Shown: piece by piece, positions 51,443 through 62,410 of the stretch
Numbering within the stretch: position 1 is the first letter of the stretch
Layout of the letters: each line of letters begins with the position of its first letter
Assembly: GCF_950101795.1 (NCBI RefSeq)
Contig: NZ_CATNLZ010000004.1
Coordinates: 62,001 to 126,000 of the forward strand
Direction of reading: 5' to 3'
Source: Nocardioides sp. T2.26MG-1
GTDB lineage: Bacteria > Actinomycetota > Actinomycetes > Propionibacteriales > Nocardioidaceae
DNA: 64,000 nt
The notes under the pieces: generated by a model
Database searches by the model: none
Seen by the model: only the letters and a program-made list of their open reading frames with translations
What the model was told of the DNA's origin: nothing
Position numbers and translations under genes: made by a program

Positions 51443-52630
51443 TCAGCCGACCCCTTCGACGGGCTCCACGGGTCCCATCGGCCCAGGCCTCGTGGCGCCC
51501 GGAGGCGGTCGCCGACCCCGGTGCAGCCTGGGCAGCAGGAACGTGACGCCCAGGGTCAGCGCGGCCATCGTCGAGACTGAGACCCACATCCAGGCGTCGT
51601 CGCTGTAGAGGCTCATCAAGACGGTGCCGAACGCCACCAGCGCGGCCCACATCCACATGATCACCACCGCGCGGCGGTGGGAGTGGCCGATCTCGAGCAG
51701 CCGGTGGTGGAGGTGCTGCTTGTCCGGCGCGAACGGCGAGCGACCGGCGCGCGTGCGGCGTACGACCGCCAGGACCAGGTCGACGATCGGCACCACGAGC
51801 AGCGAGACCGGCAGCGCGAGCGGCAGCAGCGTCGGCACGAAGCTGGCACGCGAGCCGGCGCCACCCGAGCTGATCTGCTCGGGGTCGAACTGCCCGGTGA
51901 GCGTGACCGCGCTCGCGGAGAGGACCAGACCTATCAGCATCGAGCCGCTGTCGCCCATGAAGAGGCGGGCGGGGTGGAAGTTGTGCGGCAGGAACCCCGC
52001 GCACACGCCGGCGAGGGAGGCACTGAGCAGCGCCCCGGTGGTCGCGAGCGTCACGTTGTTGATGTTCGAGAGCTGGTAGCAGTACACGAAGAACGCCAGC
52101 GCCCCCACGCCCACGACGCCCGCGGCCAGGCCGTCGAGGCCGTCGACGAAGTTCACGGCGTTGACGGTCGCGACCACGATGAACCCGGTCAGCAACGCAC
52201 CCTGCGCGGAGTCGATCGTCACCTGCACGCCGTCGCCGCCGGGGAAGAAGATGTACTGGATCCCGAACGCGATCAGGAACCCGGCCGCGAGCACCTGCCC
52301 GCCGAGCTTCGTCAGCGCGTCCAGCTCGAAGAGGTCGTCGAGCACGCCCACCGCGCAGATCAGCGCACCCGCGATCAGCACGATCCCGGCATCCCGGAAC
52401 ACGAACGGCCCGCTCTCCGAGAGGAACGGGAGCTGACGGGCCACGATGTAGGCGGCCACCAGGCCGCCGAGCATCGCCAGGCCGCCCAGGTAGGGGATCG
52501 GCACGGCATGCACGTCGCGGTCGCGGACCTTGGCGACCGCCCCGGTGCGCAGGGCGATCTCGCGGGCGATGACCGTGAGCAGGTACGTCGTCGCCGCGGC
52601 GACGAGGAAGACGAGGAGGTACTCCCGCAC
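51443..52630 (-). CDS. Polyprenyl-phosphate N-acetylglucosaminyl-1-phosphate transferase (WecA/MraY family)
   Basis: 395 residues, about 11 hydrophobic segments. Family motifs are PYLGGLAMLGGL, the catalytic NFVDGLDGLAAG loop, RLFMGDSGSMLIG and the HLHHRLLEIGHSHRRAV loop with its three His. It links a sugar phosphate to the carrier lipid at the start of wall teichoic, arabinogalactan or other polymer synthesis, as WecA/TagO do. The GTG at 52630 begins VREYLLVFL; the longer upstream frame is the shadow of tsaC. It lies between tsaC and the atp operon, as I recall for rfe in Streptomyces. Confidence 0.92.
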   Translation of the reverse strand: MREYLLVFLVAAATTYLLTVIAREIALRTGAVAKVRDRDVHAVPIPYLGGLAMLGGLVAAYIVARQLPFLSESGPFVFRDAGIVLIAGALICAVGVLDDLFELDALTKLGGQVLAAGFLIAFGIQYIFFPGGDGVQVTIDSAQGALLTGFIVVATVNAVNFVDGLDGLAAGVVGVGALAFFVYCYQLSNINNVTLATTGALLSASLAGVCAGFLPHNFHPARLFMGDSGSMLIGLVLSASAVTLTGQFDPEQISSGGAGSRASFVPTLLPLALPVSLLVVPIVDLVLAVVRRTRAGRSPFAPDKQHLHHRLLEIGHSHRRAVVIMWMWAALVAFGTVLMSLYSDDAWMWVSVSTMAALTLGVTFLLPRLHRGRRPPPGATRPGPMGPVEPVEGVG

Positions 52631-52641
52631 GGGCCGCGCCC

Positions 52642-53301
52642 TCAGCCCTCGTCGGTGAGGGTGGCGCCGAGCCGCTCGAGGACCTCGTTGAGCCGCTCCA
52701 GCGACAGGGCCCCGCGCCGCAGCACGCGCCCCTGGGTCCCGGTCACGTCGACGATCGTGGACGCCTCGCCCCCCGGGGCCGGGCCCGCGTCGACGATCAC
52801 GGCGACGTCGTCGCCGAGCATGTCCGCCGCCTGGTCGGCGTCGGTCGCGGCCGGCATGCCGGTCTTGTTGGCCGAGCTGACCGCCAGCGGGCCGGTCCGC
52901 TCGAGGATCTCGCGGGCCACCTCGTGGTCGGGCATCCGCACCGCGACCGTGCCGCGGGTGTCTCCCAGGTCCCACTGCAGCGAGGACTGCTGGTGGCAGA
53001 CCAGGGTGAGCGGGCCGGGCCAGAACGCCTCGACCAGGGCCCGGGCGTAGCCGGGCACCCGGACGGCGAGCGCGTCGAGCGTGCTCGCCGCGCTGATCAG
53101 CACCGGCGGCGGCATCTCGCGCCCGCGCCCCTTCGCGGCCAGCAGCCCGCGGACCGCAGCGGGGTCGAAGGCGTCGGCGCCCACGCCGTACACCGTGTCG
53201 GTCGGCAGCACGATGAGCTCGCCGCGCTGCACGGCCAGGCTGGCCGCCTCGACGGCGGTCTCGCGCTCCTCGTCGGTGCCGGTGGGGTAGCGCTCGCTCA
53301 C
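52642..53301 (-). CDS. tsaC: L-threonylcarbamoyladenylate synthase (Sua5/YwlC/YrdC)
   Basis: 219 residues. The YrdC core is visible: GELIVLPTDTVYGVGADA, KGRGREMPPPVLI, WPGPLTLV, VAVRMPDHEVAREIL and PLAVSSANKTG. It makes threonylcarbamoyl-AMP from Thr, bicarbonate and ATP for t6A37 modification of tRNA. Length is that of the YwlC type without the SUA5 extension. The GTG at 53301 has GAGGT upstream. It lies 19 bases after prmC, an operon seen in many bacteria. Confidence 0.95.
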   Translation of the reverse strand: MSERYPTGTDEERETAVEAASLAVQRGELIVLPTDTVYGVGADAFDPAAVRGLLAAKGRGREMPPPVLISAASTLDALAVRVPGYARALVEAFWPGPLTLVCHQQSSLQWDLGDTRGTVAVRMPDHEVAREILERTGPLAVSSANKTGMPAATDADQAADMLGDDVAVIVDAGPAPGGEASTIVDVTGTQGRVLRRGALSLERLNEVLERLGATLTDEG

Positions 53302-53320
53302 TGCTGGGACCTCACACCGG

Positions 53321-54163
53321 TCATCGTGCCAGCCGCGCGGTCGTGAAGCGCGCGCGCCCCGCCAGGTCGACGTGGTCGCGCACGTCGCTCCAGCGGCCGC
53401 TCGCCGCGAAGACCGCCGGGGCGGACTCGCCCTGCACGTCGGCGTGCTCGAAGCCCACCACTCCCCCGGGCCGCAGCAGCTCGGCGGCCCGGCGCTCGAG
53501 CACGCGGATGGCGTCGAGGCCGTCGGCGCCGGAGAACAGCGCGAGGTGGGGGTCGTGGTCGCGGGCCTCGGGAGCGACCGACTCCCAGGCGTCCAGCGGG
53601 ATGTACGGCGGGTTGCAGGTGACCACGTCGACGGCGCCGAGCAGGTCGTCGAAGGCGGTCGCCATGTCGCCGAGGCGCAGGTCGACCGACGTGCCGGCCA
53701 GGTTGCGCACCGCCCAGCGGTGCGCGGCCTCGTCGAGCTCGACCGCGTGCAGGACCGCGTCCGGCACCTCGTCGGCCACCGCACGGGCGACCGCGCCGGA
53801 CCCTGTGCACAGGTCGACGACCACGGGCGCCTGCAGAGCCGACGCCTGCTCGACGGCCCAGCCGGCGAGCAGCTCGGTCTCGGGCCGGGGCACGAACACC
53901 CCCGGTCCGACGGCCAGCTCGACGTGGCGGAACCCGACCGATCCGGTCAGGTGCTGGAGCGGCTCTCGGGCCGCGCGGCGGGCCACCAGTGCGTCGTACT
54001 CCTCGAGCGCGGAGGGCGCGATGTCCTCGACCACCGCCAGGCCGGAGCGCGTGGTGCCGAGCACGTGGGCGAGCAGCGCCGCTGCGTCGTGCTCGGGGCT
54101 GGCCACGCCGGCCTGCCGCAGCTGCTCGGTCGCGGCGCTGAGGACGGCTCGGCGCTGGCTCAC
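53321..54163 (-). CDS. prmC: Peptide chain release factor N5-glutamine methyltransferase
   Basis: 280 residues. An N-terminal helical domain (EQLRQAGVASPEHDAAALLAHVLG) is followed by the SAM-dependent methyltransferase domain with VVDLCTGSGAVARAV (motif I) and the substrate-binding NPPY at 184-187. It methylates the Gln of the GGQ motif of release factors. It begins at a GTG seven bases after prfA, whose product is its substrate, so the genes form a functional unit. Confidence 0.95.
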   Translation of the reverse strand: MSQRRAVLSAATEQLRQAGVASPEHDAAALLAHVLGTTRSGLAVVEDIAPSALEEYDALVARRAAREPLQHLTGSVGFRHVELAVGPGVFVPRPETELLAGWAVEQASALQAPVVVDLCTGSGAVARAVADEVPDAVLHAVELDEAAHRWAVRNLAGTSVDLRLGDMATAFDDLLGAVDVVTCNPPYIPLDAWESVAPEARDHDPHLALFSGADGLDAIRVLERRAAELLRPGGVVGFEHADVQGESAPAVFAASGRWSDVRDHVDLAGRARFTTARLAR

Positions 54164-54170
54164 TGGTCCC

Positions 54171-55244
54171 TCACTGCTCGAGCGCCTCGAGCCGGGTGGC
54201 CAGGTCGGCGTCGATGCAGGAGTCGAGCACCGGCTGGAGGTCCCCGTCGAGCACCTGGTCGAGGTTGTAGGACTTGTAGCCGGTGCGGTGGTCGGAGATC
54301 CGGTTCTCCGGGTAGTTGTAGGTGCGGATCCGCTCGGACCGGTCGACGGTGCGGACCTGGCTGCGGCGGGCCTCGCCGGCCTCCGCATCCGCCTTCTCCT
54401 GCGCCGCGGCCAGCAGCCGGGCCCGCAGGATCCGCATCGCCTGCTCGCGGTTCTGCAGCTGGCTCTTCTCGTTCTGGCAGCTCACCACGATGCCGGTCGG
54501 CACGTGCGTGATGCGGACCGCGGAGTCGGTGGTGTTGACGCTCTGCCCGCCCGGGCCGCTGCTGCGGAAGACGTCGATGCGCAGGTCGTTGTCGTCGATC
54601 TGGACGTCGACCTGCTCGGCCTCCGGCAGCACCAGCACGCCGGCGGCGCTCGTGTGCACGCGGCCCTGGGACTCGGTGACCGGCACCCGCTGCACGCGGT
54701 GCACGCCGCCCTCGAACTTCAGCTGTGCGTACGGCGCCTCACCGGGCTCGGGTGCCCCCTTGGCCTTGACGGCCACGGTCACGGACTTGTAGCCGCCGAG
54801 GTCGGACTCGGCCGCGTCGAGGATCTCGACCCTCCAGCCGCGGGCCTCGGCGTAGCGGGTGTACATCCGCAGCAGGTCGCCGGCGAACAGTGCCGACTCC
54901 TCGCCGCCCTCCCCCGACTTCACCTCGAGGATCGCGTCCTTGTCGTCGGTCGGGTCGCGCGGGACCAGCAGCCGGCGCAACCGCTCCTCCGCGTCGTGAC
55001 GGCGGACGGCGAGCGTCTCGGCCTCCGCGGCGAAGCCGGCGTCCTCGTGGGCCAGCTCGCGCGCGGCCTCCAGGTCGTCGTCGAGCCGCTGGAGGTCGCG
55101 GTAGGCGCCGATGATCGAGGACAGCGCGGCGTAGCGCTGGTTGAGCTGCTTGGCCAACCGCGCGTCGGCGTGCGTCTCGGGCGCGCCGAGACGCTGCTCG
55201 AGCGCGGCGTGCTCGGCGAGCATGCCTTCTACGGCTTCGAACAC
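54171..55244 (-). CDS. prfA: Peptide chain release factor 1
   Basis: 357 residues, full length for RF1. The GGQ motif, which enters the peptidyl-transferase centre, is at residues 232-234 ([18 protein letters not shown]). The stop-codon reading region includes [21 protein letters not shown]1 recognises UAA and UAG. It lies 181 bases downstream of rpmE on the same strand, with a terminator in between, so it has its own promoter. Confidence 0.97.
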   Translation of the reverse strand: MFEAVEGMLAEHAALEQRLGAPETHADARLAKQLNQRYAALSSIIGAYRDLQRLDDDLEAARELAHEDAGFAAEAETLAVRRHDAEERLRRLLVPRDPTDDKDAILEVKSGEGGEESALFAGDLLRMYTRYAEARGWRVEILDAAESDLGGYKSVTVAVKAKGAPEPGEAPYAQLKFEGGVHRVQRVPVTESQGRVHTSAAGVLVLPEAEQVDVQIDDNDLRIDVFRSSGPGGQSVNTTDSAVRITHVPTGIVVSCQNEKSQLQNREQAMRILRARLLAAAQEKADAEAGEARRSQVRTVDRSERIRTYNYPENRISDHRTGYKSYNLDQVLDGDLQPVLDSCIDADLATRLEALEQ

Positions 55245-55260
55245 GAAGACTCCTCAGACG

Positions 55261-55306
55261 AGAAACGAAACGAGCGCCGGACCGCCCTGGGACGGTCCGG
55301 CGCTCG
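55261..55306 (-). terminator. Rho-independent terminator after rpmE
   Basis: A perfect 14-base-pair stem (55271-55284 with 55293-55306) around an 8-base loop. On the minus strand it is followed by TTTCGTTTCT. It begins 120 bases after the rpmE stop and lies 17 bases before the prfA start, so it ends the rpmE transcript. Confidence 0.85.
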
Positions 55307-55425
55307 GGTCCAGCTTCGTCCGGTGCGTGCGATCGCAAGGCGGAGGAGGGAAGGCGGCCTTCAAGCGAAGCGGGCCGTCGACCGACGACAACGCAGCGAG
55401 CGTGCGTGCCGGGCGGAGCTGGGAG

Positions 55426-55650
55426 CTACTTCTTGGCGTCAGCGGCCTTCTTGGCGTAGCGGGCCTCGAAGCGGGCGACGCGGCCGCCGGTGTCGAGGAT
55501 CTTCTGCTTGCCGGTGTAGAACGGGTGGCACTGCGAGCAGACGTCGGCGTGGATCGTGCCGGAGGTCGCGGTGCTGCGGGTGACGAACGTCGCGCCGCAG
55601 GTGCAGGTCACCTGGGTGTCGACGTAGGCCGGGTGGATGTCCTTCTTCAT
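55426..55650 (-). CDS. rpmE: Ribosomal protein L31, zinc-binding type
   Basis: 74 residues. The N-terminal CTCGATF and [13 protein letters not shown] give four Cys (16, 18, 37, 40), the zinc-ribbon (C+) form. Zinc-free L31 paralogues lack these. It has the family ending and a Lys-rich C-terminus ([12 protein letters not shown]). It is monocistronic, with a terminator downstream. Confidence 0.97.
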   Translation of the reverse strand: MKKDIHPAYVDTQVTCTCGATFVTRSTATSGTIHADVCSQCHPFYTGKQKILDTGGRVARFEARYAKKAADAKK

Positions 55651-55675
55651 GGTGTCCTCTCATCGGCCGCCGGGT

Positions 55676-55696
55676 CGCCACTCCCGTCGAGTGGCG
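55676..55696 (-). ncRNA. Candidate L31 mRNA leader hairpin
   Basis: CGCCACTC-CCGTC-GAGTGGCG, perfect eight-base arms, 26 bases upstream of the rpmE start on the same strand. L31 leaders with small stems exist in actinobacteria and other phyla and probably bind L31. The match to that class is a guess from position and form alone. Confidence 0.35.
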
Positions 55697-55813
55697 TGAA
55701 CCGGAGCCAGCACATGATTGTGTCACGACCCTCAACACCGCGGTAATCGGCAATGTTCCGTGCCACCTGTGGGGCGGGTGGGACTGGCCGCCGGCGCCGC
55801 GCCGGCGTCCGCG

Positions 55814-57466
55814 TCAGCGCCGGCGCGGGAACGCCGGGACGATCCGCGGCAGCCCGCCCTCGCCGGCGTCGTCGGCCACGGCCCGCAGGGTGGGCGCCGT
55901 CGGGCTCTCCTCGGCCCGGGCCGCCGCCTCGGCCTCGGCGACGATCTCGTGCGGCATCGGCGGCGGGACGCCCTCACCGTGCAGCCGCAGCCGGATGGCG
56001 ACCGTCGTGCCCTCACCCTCGCGGGACTCGATCACCACGTCGCCGGAGTGCCGGTCGACGATCGTCTGCGTGATCCGCAGGCCGAGCCCGGTGCCCGCGA
56101 TCTCGTTCGTCACCGCGTTGGAGGCGCGGAAGAAGCGCGTGCCGAGTCGGTCGAGCTCCGCGGCCGGGATGCCGATCCCGTGGTCCGTGACGGCCACCTC
56201 GACCTCGCGGGCGTGGATGCTCATCTCGACCGTCACGTCGTCCTGGTCGTGGCTGAACTTCACCGCGTTGGTGAGGACGTTGAGGAACGCCCGGTGCAGC
56301 ATCGCCCGGTCGGCGAGCACGGGGACGACACGGTCGGGCCCCGTGACCGTCACGTGGATGCCGCGCCGAGCGGCCGTGATCCGTACGTCGGTCACCGCCT
56401 CGCGCACCAGCAGGGCGAGGTCGACGGTCTCCATCTCGCTCCCCCGTCCCTCGGCGCGGGAGAGGGCGAGCAGGTCGTCGATGAGTGCCTTCAGCCGGGC
56501 GACGTTGCGCCGGGTCGCCTCGAGTATCCGCTCGTGGCGCGGCTCCATCCGGCCGTCGAACTCCTCGGCGATCATCTCGAGGTAGCCGCTGATCGTGGTC
56601 AACGGGGTGCGCAGCTCGTGCGAGACGTTGGAGACGAAGTCGTCGCGGGCGGTGTCGAGACTGCGCAGCTCGCTCTGGATCCGGCCCTCCACCGCCTGGG
56701 CCCGCCGCTGGGCGTCGGCGAAGGAGTTGAGGGCCGAGGCGACCGCGCGCACCTCCTTGGGGCCGCGCTCCTCGGCGCGGGCGTCGGGATCCTGCTTCGA
56801 CATCCGCTGGACGACGGTCTCGAGGGCGAGCAGCGGCTCGGAGAGCTCGCGCATCAGCCGGTTGCGGGCGCGGGAGACGACGTACCAGGCGGCAGCGGTG
56901 AGCAGCACGACCGCCAGCACCGTCCCCTTGAGCCGGAACGACGCGTCGGTGCGGGCCTGGCGGACCCTGCTGTCGAAGGCCTGCGAGGTCGCCTGGTGGG
57001 CGCTGCGGACCGCGTCGAAGGTGGTCGCGCCGGCCCGGACGCGGGGCTCCGCCGGGCGGGTGCCGCCCGGGCCGTCCATCACCGGCCGGGCGTACTTCTC
57101 GAGCCACTGCTCGGCCGCACGCTCCTGGCGCACGACCAGCAGCTCGAGCTCGTCGTCACCGTCGGCGAACCTGCGGACCTTCTGCTGGTCGGCCGGGAAG
57201 CGCACGAGAGCCTGCGCGAACCGGTCGGCCGCCGCGGCCTGCCCCGACGCGGTCCACGACTCGACGGCCGCCGACATGTCGGTGAGGTCCTGGTAGACGT
57301 CCTGGTTCGCGGCGGCGGCTGGCTGCAGGTCGTCGGTGAGGCGGTTGACGGCCGTCGTCGAGAGCAGTACGCCGGTCACCGCGATCACGGCCATCAGCGC
57401 GGCCATCGCCGCGACGCGCACGATGACCGGCTGGACCAGCCGCGCGACCGGACGCCCCGAACTCAT
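55814..57466 (-). CDS. Sensor histidine kinase
   Basis: 550 residues: membrane helix 1 (IVRVAAMAALMAVIAVTGVLL), a periplasmic/extracellular helical domain of ~130 residues, membrane helix 2 (GTVLAVVLLTAAAWYVV), HAMP (RARNRLMRELSEPLLALETVVQRM), then HisKA with phospho-acceptor His283 (NVSHELRTPLTTISGYLEM) and an HATPase_c domain (FLNVLTNAVKFSHDQ; DHGIGIPAAELDRLGTRFFRA). The Pro/Glu-rich tail is cytoplasmic. I chose the ATG at 57466; an in-frame ATG at 57550 adds 28 residues. It lies 219 bases downstream of a receiver-only regulator. Confidence 0.92.
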   Translation of the reverse strand: MSSGRPVARLVQPVIVRVAAMAALMAVIAVTGVLLSTTAVNRLTDDLQPAAAANQDVYQDLTDMSAAVESWTASGQAAAADRFAQALVRFPADQQKVRRFADGDDELELLVVRQERAAEQWLEKYARPVMDGPGGTRPAEPRVRAGATTFDAVRSAHQATSQAFDSRVRQARTDASFRLKGTVLAVVLLTAAAWYVVSRARNRLMRELSEPLLALETVVQRMSKQDPDARAEERGPKEVRAVASALNSFADAQRRAQAVEGRIQSELRSLDTARDDFVSNVSHELRTPLTTISGYLEMIAEEFDGRMEPRHERILEATRRNVARLKALIDDLLALSRAEGRGSEMETVDLALLVREAVTDVRITAARRGIHVTVTGPDRVVPVLADRAMLHRAFLNVLTNAVKFSHDQDDVTVEMSIHAREVEVAVTDHGIGIPAAELDRLGTRFFRASNAVTNEIAGTGLGLRITQTIVDRHSGDVVIESREGEGTTVAIRLRLHGEGVPPPMPHEIVAEAEAAARAEESPTAPTLRAVADDAGEGGLPRIVPAFPRRR

Positions 57467-57685
57467 GCACGTGCTCGCAGCGCTTCGTGCGCGCATGAGG
57501 CACAGGACGCACAGTCTCGGACGACTCGCGAGCAGCGCTCGGTCATGCACGTCCTCGCTCGCTGCGCTCGCTCACGGCTCGACCACACCCCCCGCGCGTC
57601 CTCCACGGACGCGCACATCCCTGCAGTGCCCCCGCACTCCTGTGCCGAGGGTAGCGCCGCGGGGGCCCGGCAGGGCCCGAATGGA

Positions 57686-58057
57686 TCAGACCGAGCGGGT
57701 GAGGAGTGCCTGCACCCGCGAGGCGAGCTCGCGCGGGCTGAACGGCTTGGTGATGTAGTCGTCGGCACCGGAGTCGAAGCCGGTCTCGACGTCGGACTCC
57801 TGGGCCCGCGCGGTCAGCAGGATCACCGGGAGGTCGGCCAGGGCCGGGTCGGCACGGATCGCCCGGATCGCGTCGAGACCGGAGACGCCGGGCATCATCA
57901 CGTCGAGGACGGCGAGGTCGGGCCGCTGGGCCTGACACGCCTCGATCGCGGCCGCACCGTCGGCGACGGCGACGACGTCGTGACCGAGCGTCGAGAGCTT
58001 GAACTCGACGAGCTCGCGGATGTCGACGTCGTCGTCTGCGACCAGGATCCGAGCCAC
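57686..58057 (-). CDS. Single-domain response regulator (receiver only)
   Basis: 123 residues, a complete receiver: acidic Asp8-Asp10, phospho-acceptor Asp52 (LAVLDVMMPG), Thr82 and Lys104. There is no output domain, so it works by protein contact or as a phosphate sink. The histidine kinase downstream on the same strand is the likely partner, separated by 219 bases. It follows rho by 99 bases. Confidence 0.9.
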   Translation of the reverse strand: MARILVADDDVDIRELVEFKLSTLGHDVVAVADGAAAIEACQAQRPDLAVLDVMMPGVSGLDAIRAIRADPALADLPVILLTARAQESDVETGFDSGADDYITKPFSPRELASRVQALLTRSV

Positions 58058-58156
58058 TCAGGTCCCCTCCTTCGGGCGTGTGCGAGCGCAGCCTACCGGC
58101 CAGCGCGTCCGGTGGAAGCCTAGGCCAAGACGGCGCCCGAAACCGGCGTACCGACG

Positions 58157-60129
<1,973 letters not shown>

Positions 60130-60133
<4 letters not shown>

Positions 60134-60192
60134 GTGAGGTCCTTCGCACGTATCAGTGCCGAGCGGCCCGGGGGCCGGCGGCGTCTGGTCAT
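60130..60192 (-). CDS. Arg-rich leader peptide upstream of rho
   Basis: A 20-codon ORF with sequence MTRRRRPPGRSALIRAKDLT. Its ATG at 60192 has GAGGA about five bases upstream. Its TGA overlaps the rho GTG start (GTGA at 60133-60130), so ribosomes ending the leader would be positioned on rho. The Arg4-Pro-Pro-Gly start is the kind of sequence that slows ribosomes (PPG needs EF-P). E. coli rho has a leader ORF (rhoL), and Rho usually autoregulates; here slow leader translation could set rho translation or expose Rho-binding RNA. The peptide function is inference. Confidence 0.55.
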
Positions 60193-60405
60193 GGCTTCCT
60201 CGTCCGTCCGCCGGAGCTCACCGTGGGGAGGAGCGTCCGTGCGGGCATGCGCAAACCGTGGTCGGCACGTGGTCGAGGAAGGGTGTGCACGGTGCCGATG
60301 CGCCGTCAGGGGGTATCGGCGGGTGCCACGCCGAAGAGCTCCGGCGCCTCGTCAACATACCACCGGCTCCGGGCGGTGTGACATCCCGCACCCCGGGGCC
60401 GGCTG

Positions 60406-61302
60406 CTATCCGAGACGGGTGCCGTCACGGTCGACGGCGAGGCGGTGCGCGTCCCATCCGCCGGGGCACCGGGCCGCGAGCGCGTCCGCGCCGGACGCGT
60501 CGGTGAGGGCCAGCACCGTCGGGCCGGCACCGGAGACCGTCGCGGCGACGCCGTCGGCCCGCAGCGCGTCGACGAGGTCGAGCGACTCGGGCATCGCGGC
60601 CCGGCGGTAGTCCTGGTGCAGGTAGTCGCGGGTCGCGCGCAGGAGCTGCTCGGGCTGGCCGGCCAGCGCGGCGACGAGCAGCGCCGTGCGCCCGGCGTCG
60701 GCGGCGGCGTCGGCGTGCGGCACCGAGGCGGGCAGCAGGCTCCGCGCGACCTCGGTCGACACCGGGGTCGGTGGCACGAACACGACGGTCTCGATCCGCG
60801 GGTCGACCGGCGAGGTGACCGCGTAGAAGTCCTCGTCGTGTCCCGAGATCACGAACCCGCCGTAGAAGGCGGGGGCCACGTTGTCGGGGTGGCCCTCGAG
60901 CCGGGCCGCGAGCCGGAACAGCGTCGCGTCGTCGACGAGCAGCGTGCCACCGGCGACCAGGGCGCGCGCGAGCACGACGCCCGCGACGATCGCCGCCGAG
61001 GAGGACCCCAGCCCACGCGCGTGGGGGATGACGTTGTGGCAGGACAGCCGCAGTCCGGGTGGGCGCACGCCGACGAGGTCGAACGCCGCGTGCATGGCCC
61101 GCACCACGAGGTGGGTCTCGTCGAGCGGCACCTCATGAGCGCCCGCGCCGGTCACCTCCACCCGGAGACCCGCGCCGACCACCTCGGCCTCCAGCTCGTC
61201 GCGCATCGCCAGAGCCAGGCCGAGCGAGTCGAACCCGGGCCCCAGGTTGGCGGACGTGGCCGGGACCGAGACCCGGACGGGCCCGTCGGCGAAGGAGACC
61301 AC
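60406..61302 (-). CDS. thrB: Homoserine kinase
   Basis: 298 residues of the GHMP kinase family: VSVPATSANLGPGFDSLGLAL at the N-terminus, the ATP-binding HARGLGSSSAAIVAGVVLA and a C-terminal GAGPTVLALTD. It phosphorylates homoserine to O-phosphohomoserine. A GTG start, ten bases after thrC. It is the last gene of the lysA-hom-thrC-thrB run; rho follows after 272 bases. Confidence 0.96.
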   Translation of the reverse strand: MVSFADGPVRVSVPATSANLGPGFDSLGLALAMRDELEAEVVGAGLRVEVTGAGAHEVPLDETHLVVRAMHAAFDLVGVRPPGLRLSCHNVIPHARGLGSSSAAIVAGVVLARALVAGGTLLVDDATLFRLAARLEGHPDNVAPAFYGGFVISGHDEDFYAVTSPVDPRIETVVFVPPTPVSTEVARSLLPASVPHADAAADAGRTALLVAALAGQPEQLLRATRDYLHQDYRRAAMPESLDLVDALRADGVAATVSGAGPTVLALTDASGADALAARCPGGWDAHRLAVDRDGTRLG

Positions 61303-61312
61303 GGGGAGACCG

Positions 61313-62410
61313 TTACGCCAGGCCCGCGGCCTGCGCCGCCGAGGTCACGTCCGCGTCGATCACCGTGTCGACGATGCTGCCGCCGCTCTCGGTGAAGCCC
61401 TCGAGCGCGGTCACGGTGTCCTTGAGCCCGTGCCCGGTCACCGTGATCACGACGGTGCTGCCGCGGTAGTCCTCGCCGCCGGCGAGCTCCTGGAGCAGTC
61501 CCGCGATCCCGGCCGCGGACGCGGGCTCGACGAACACGCCGTCGCGACTCGCCAGCTCGCGTTGCGCCGCGAGGATCTGGCCGTCGCTGACCGACGCGAA
61601 CCGGCCACCGGACTCGTCGCGCGCCGCCTCGGCGAGCTTCCACGACGCGGGGTTGCCGATTCGGATCGCGGTGGCCCGGGTCTCCGGGTCGGGGAACGGC
61701 TCGCCGGTCACCAGCGGCGCCGCGCCCTCGGCCTGGAAGCCGCGGATCACCGGCTTGCGGGTGGCGAGCCCCCAGTCGGCGTACTGCGTGTAGCCGAGCC
61801 AGTACGCCGAGATGTTGCCGGCGTTGCCGACCGGCAGCAGGTGGAAGTCGGGGGCGTCGCCGAGGAAGTCCACGATCTCGAAGGCCGCGGTCTTCTGGCC
61901 CTCGAGACGCACCGGGTTGACGGAGTTGACCAGCGCCACCGGGTAGTCCCACGCCAGGGCCTTGGCCAGGCCGAGACAGTCGTCGAAGTTGCCCCGCACC
62001 ATGATCACCTGGGCGCCGTGCAGGATCGCCTGAGCCATCTTGCCGGCCGCGATCTTGCCCTCGGGGACCAGCACGAGCGGCTTGAGCCCGGCCTTCGCGG
62101 CGTACGCCGCCATCGACGCCGAGGTGTTGCCGGTCGAGGCGCAGACGACGGCCTCGGCACCCTCGTGCTTGGCCACCGAGATCGCGGCGGTCATCCCCCG
62201 GTCCTTGAAGGAGCCGGTCGGGTTGTCGCCCTCGACCTTGAGCCACACCTGGGCGCCGGTCAGCCCGGAGAGCCAGTCCGACGCGACCAGCGGGGTGCCG
62301 CCCTCGCGCAGCGTCACCGCGGGCGTACCCTCGGGGATCTGCAGCAGCTGGCGGTACTCCTCGATCACACCGCGCCACTGGCGGGTGGGCACGAAGCCTT
62401 GCGGGTTCAC
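61313..62410 (-). CDS. thrC: Threonine synthase
   Basis: 365 residues of the PLP fold-type II family. The PLP lysine is Lys69 in [11 protein letters not shown]; the phosphate-binding glycine loop is [13 protein letters not shown], and [19 protein letters not shown] is the substrate side. It converts O-phosphohomoserine to threonine. Its GTG overlaps the hom stop (GTGA at 62410-62407), so translation is coupled. Confidence 0.96.
   Translation of the reverse strand: MNPQGFVPTRQWRGVIEEYRQLLQIPEGTPAVTLREGGTPLVASDWLSGLTGAQVWLKVEGDNPTGSFKDRGMTAAISVAKHEGAEAVVCASTGNTSASMAAYAAKAGLKPLVLVPEGKIAAGKMAQAILHGAQVIMVRGNFDDCLGLAKALAWDYPVALVNSVNPVRLEGQKTAAFEIVDFLGDAPDFHLLPVGNAGNISAYWLGYTQYADWGLATRKPVIRGFQAEGAAPLVTGEPFPDPETRATAIRIGNPASWKLAEAARDESGGRFASVSDGQILAAQRELASRDGVFVEPASAAGIAGLLQELAGGEDYRGSTVVITVTGHGLKDTVTALEGFTESGGSIVDTVIDADVTSAAQAAGLA

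Noticed and set aside
57543..57600. GAGCGAGCGCAGCGAGCGAGG-type string in the gap between receiver and kinase genes
   Set aside because: Strings of this kind are frequent simple-sequence runs in GC-rich actinobacterial DNA; no defined structure or second copy in the window.
57663..57678. Short GGGCCC-N4-GGGCCC stem after the receiver gene
   Set aside because: Six base pairs and no U-tract; could pair by chance in this base composition.
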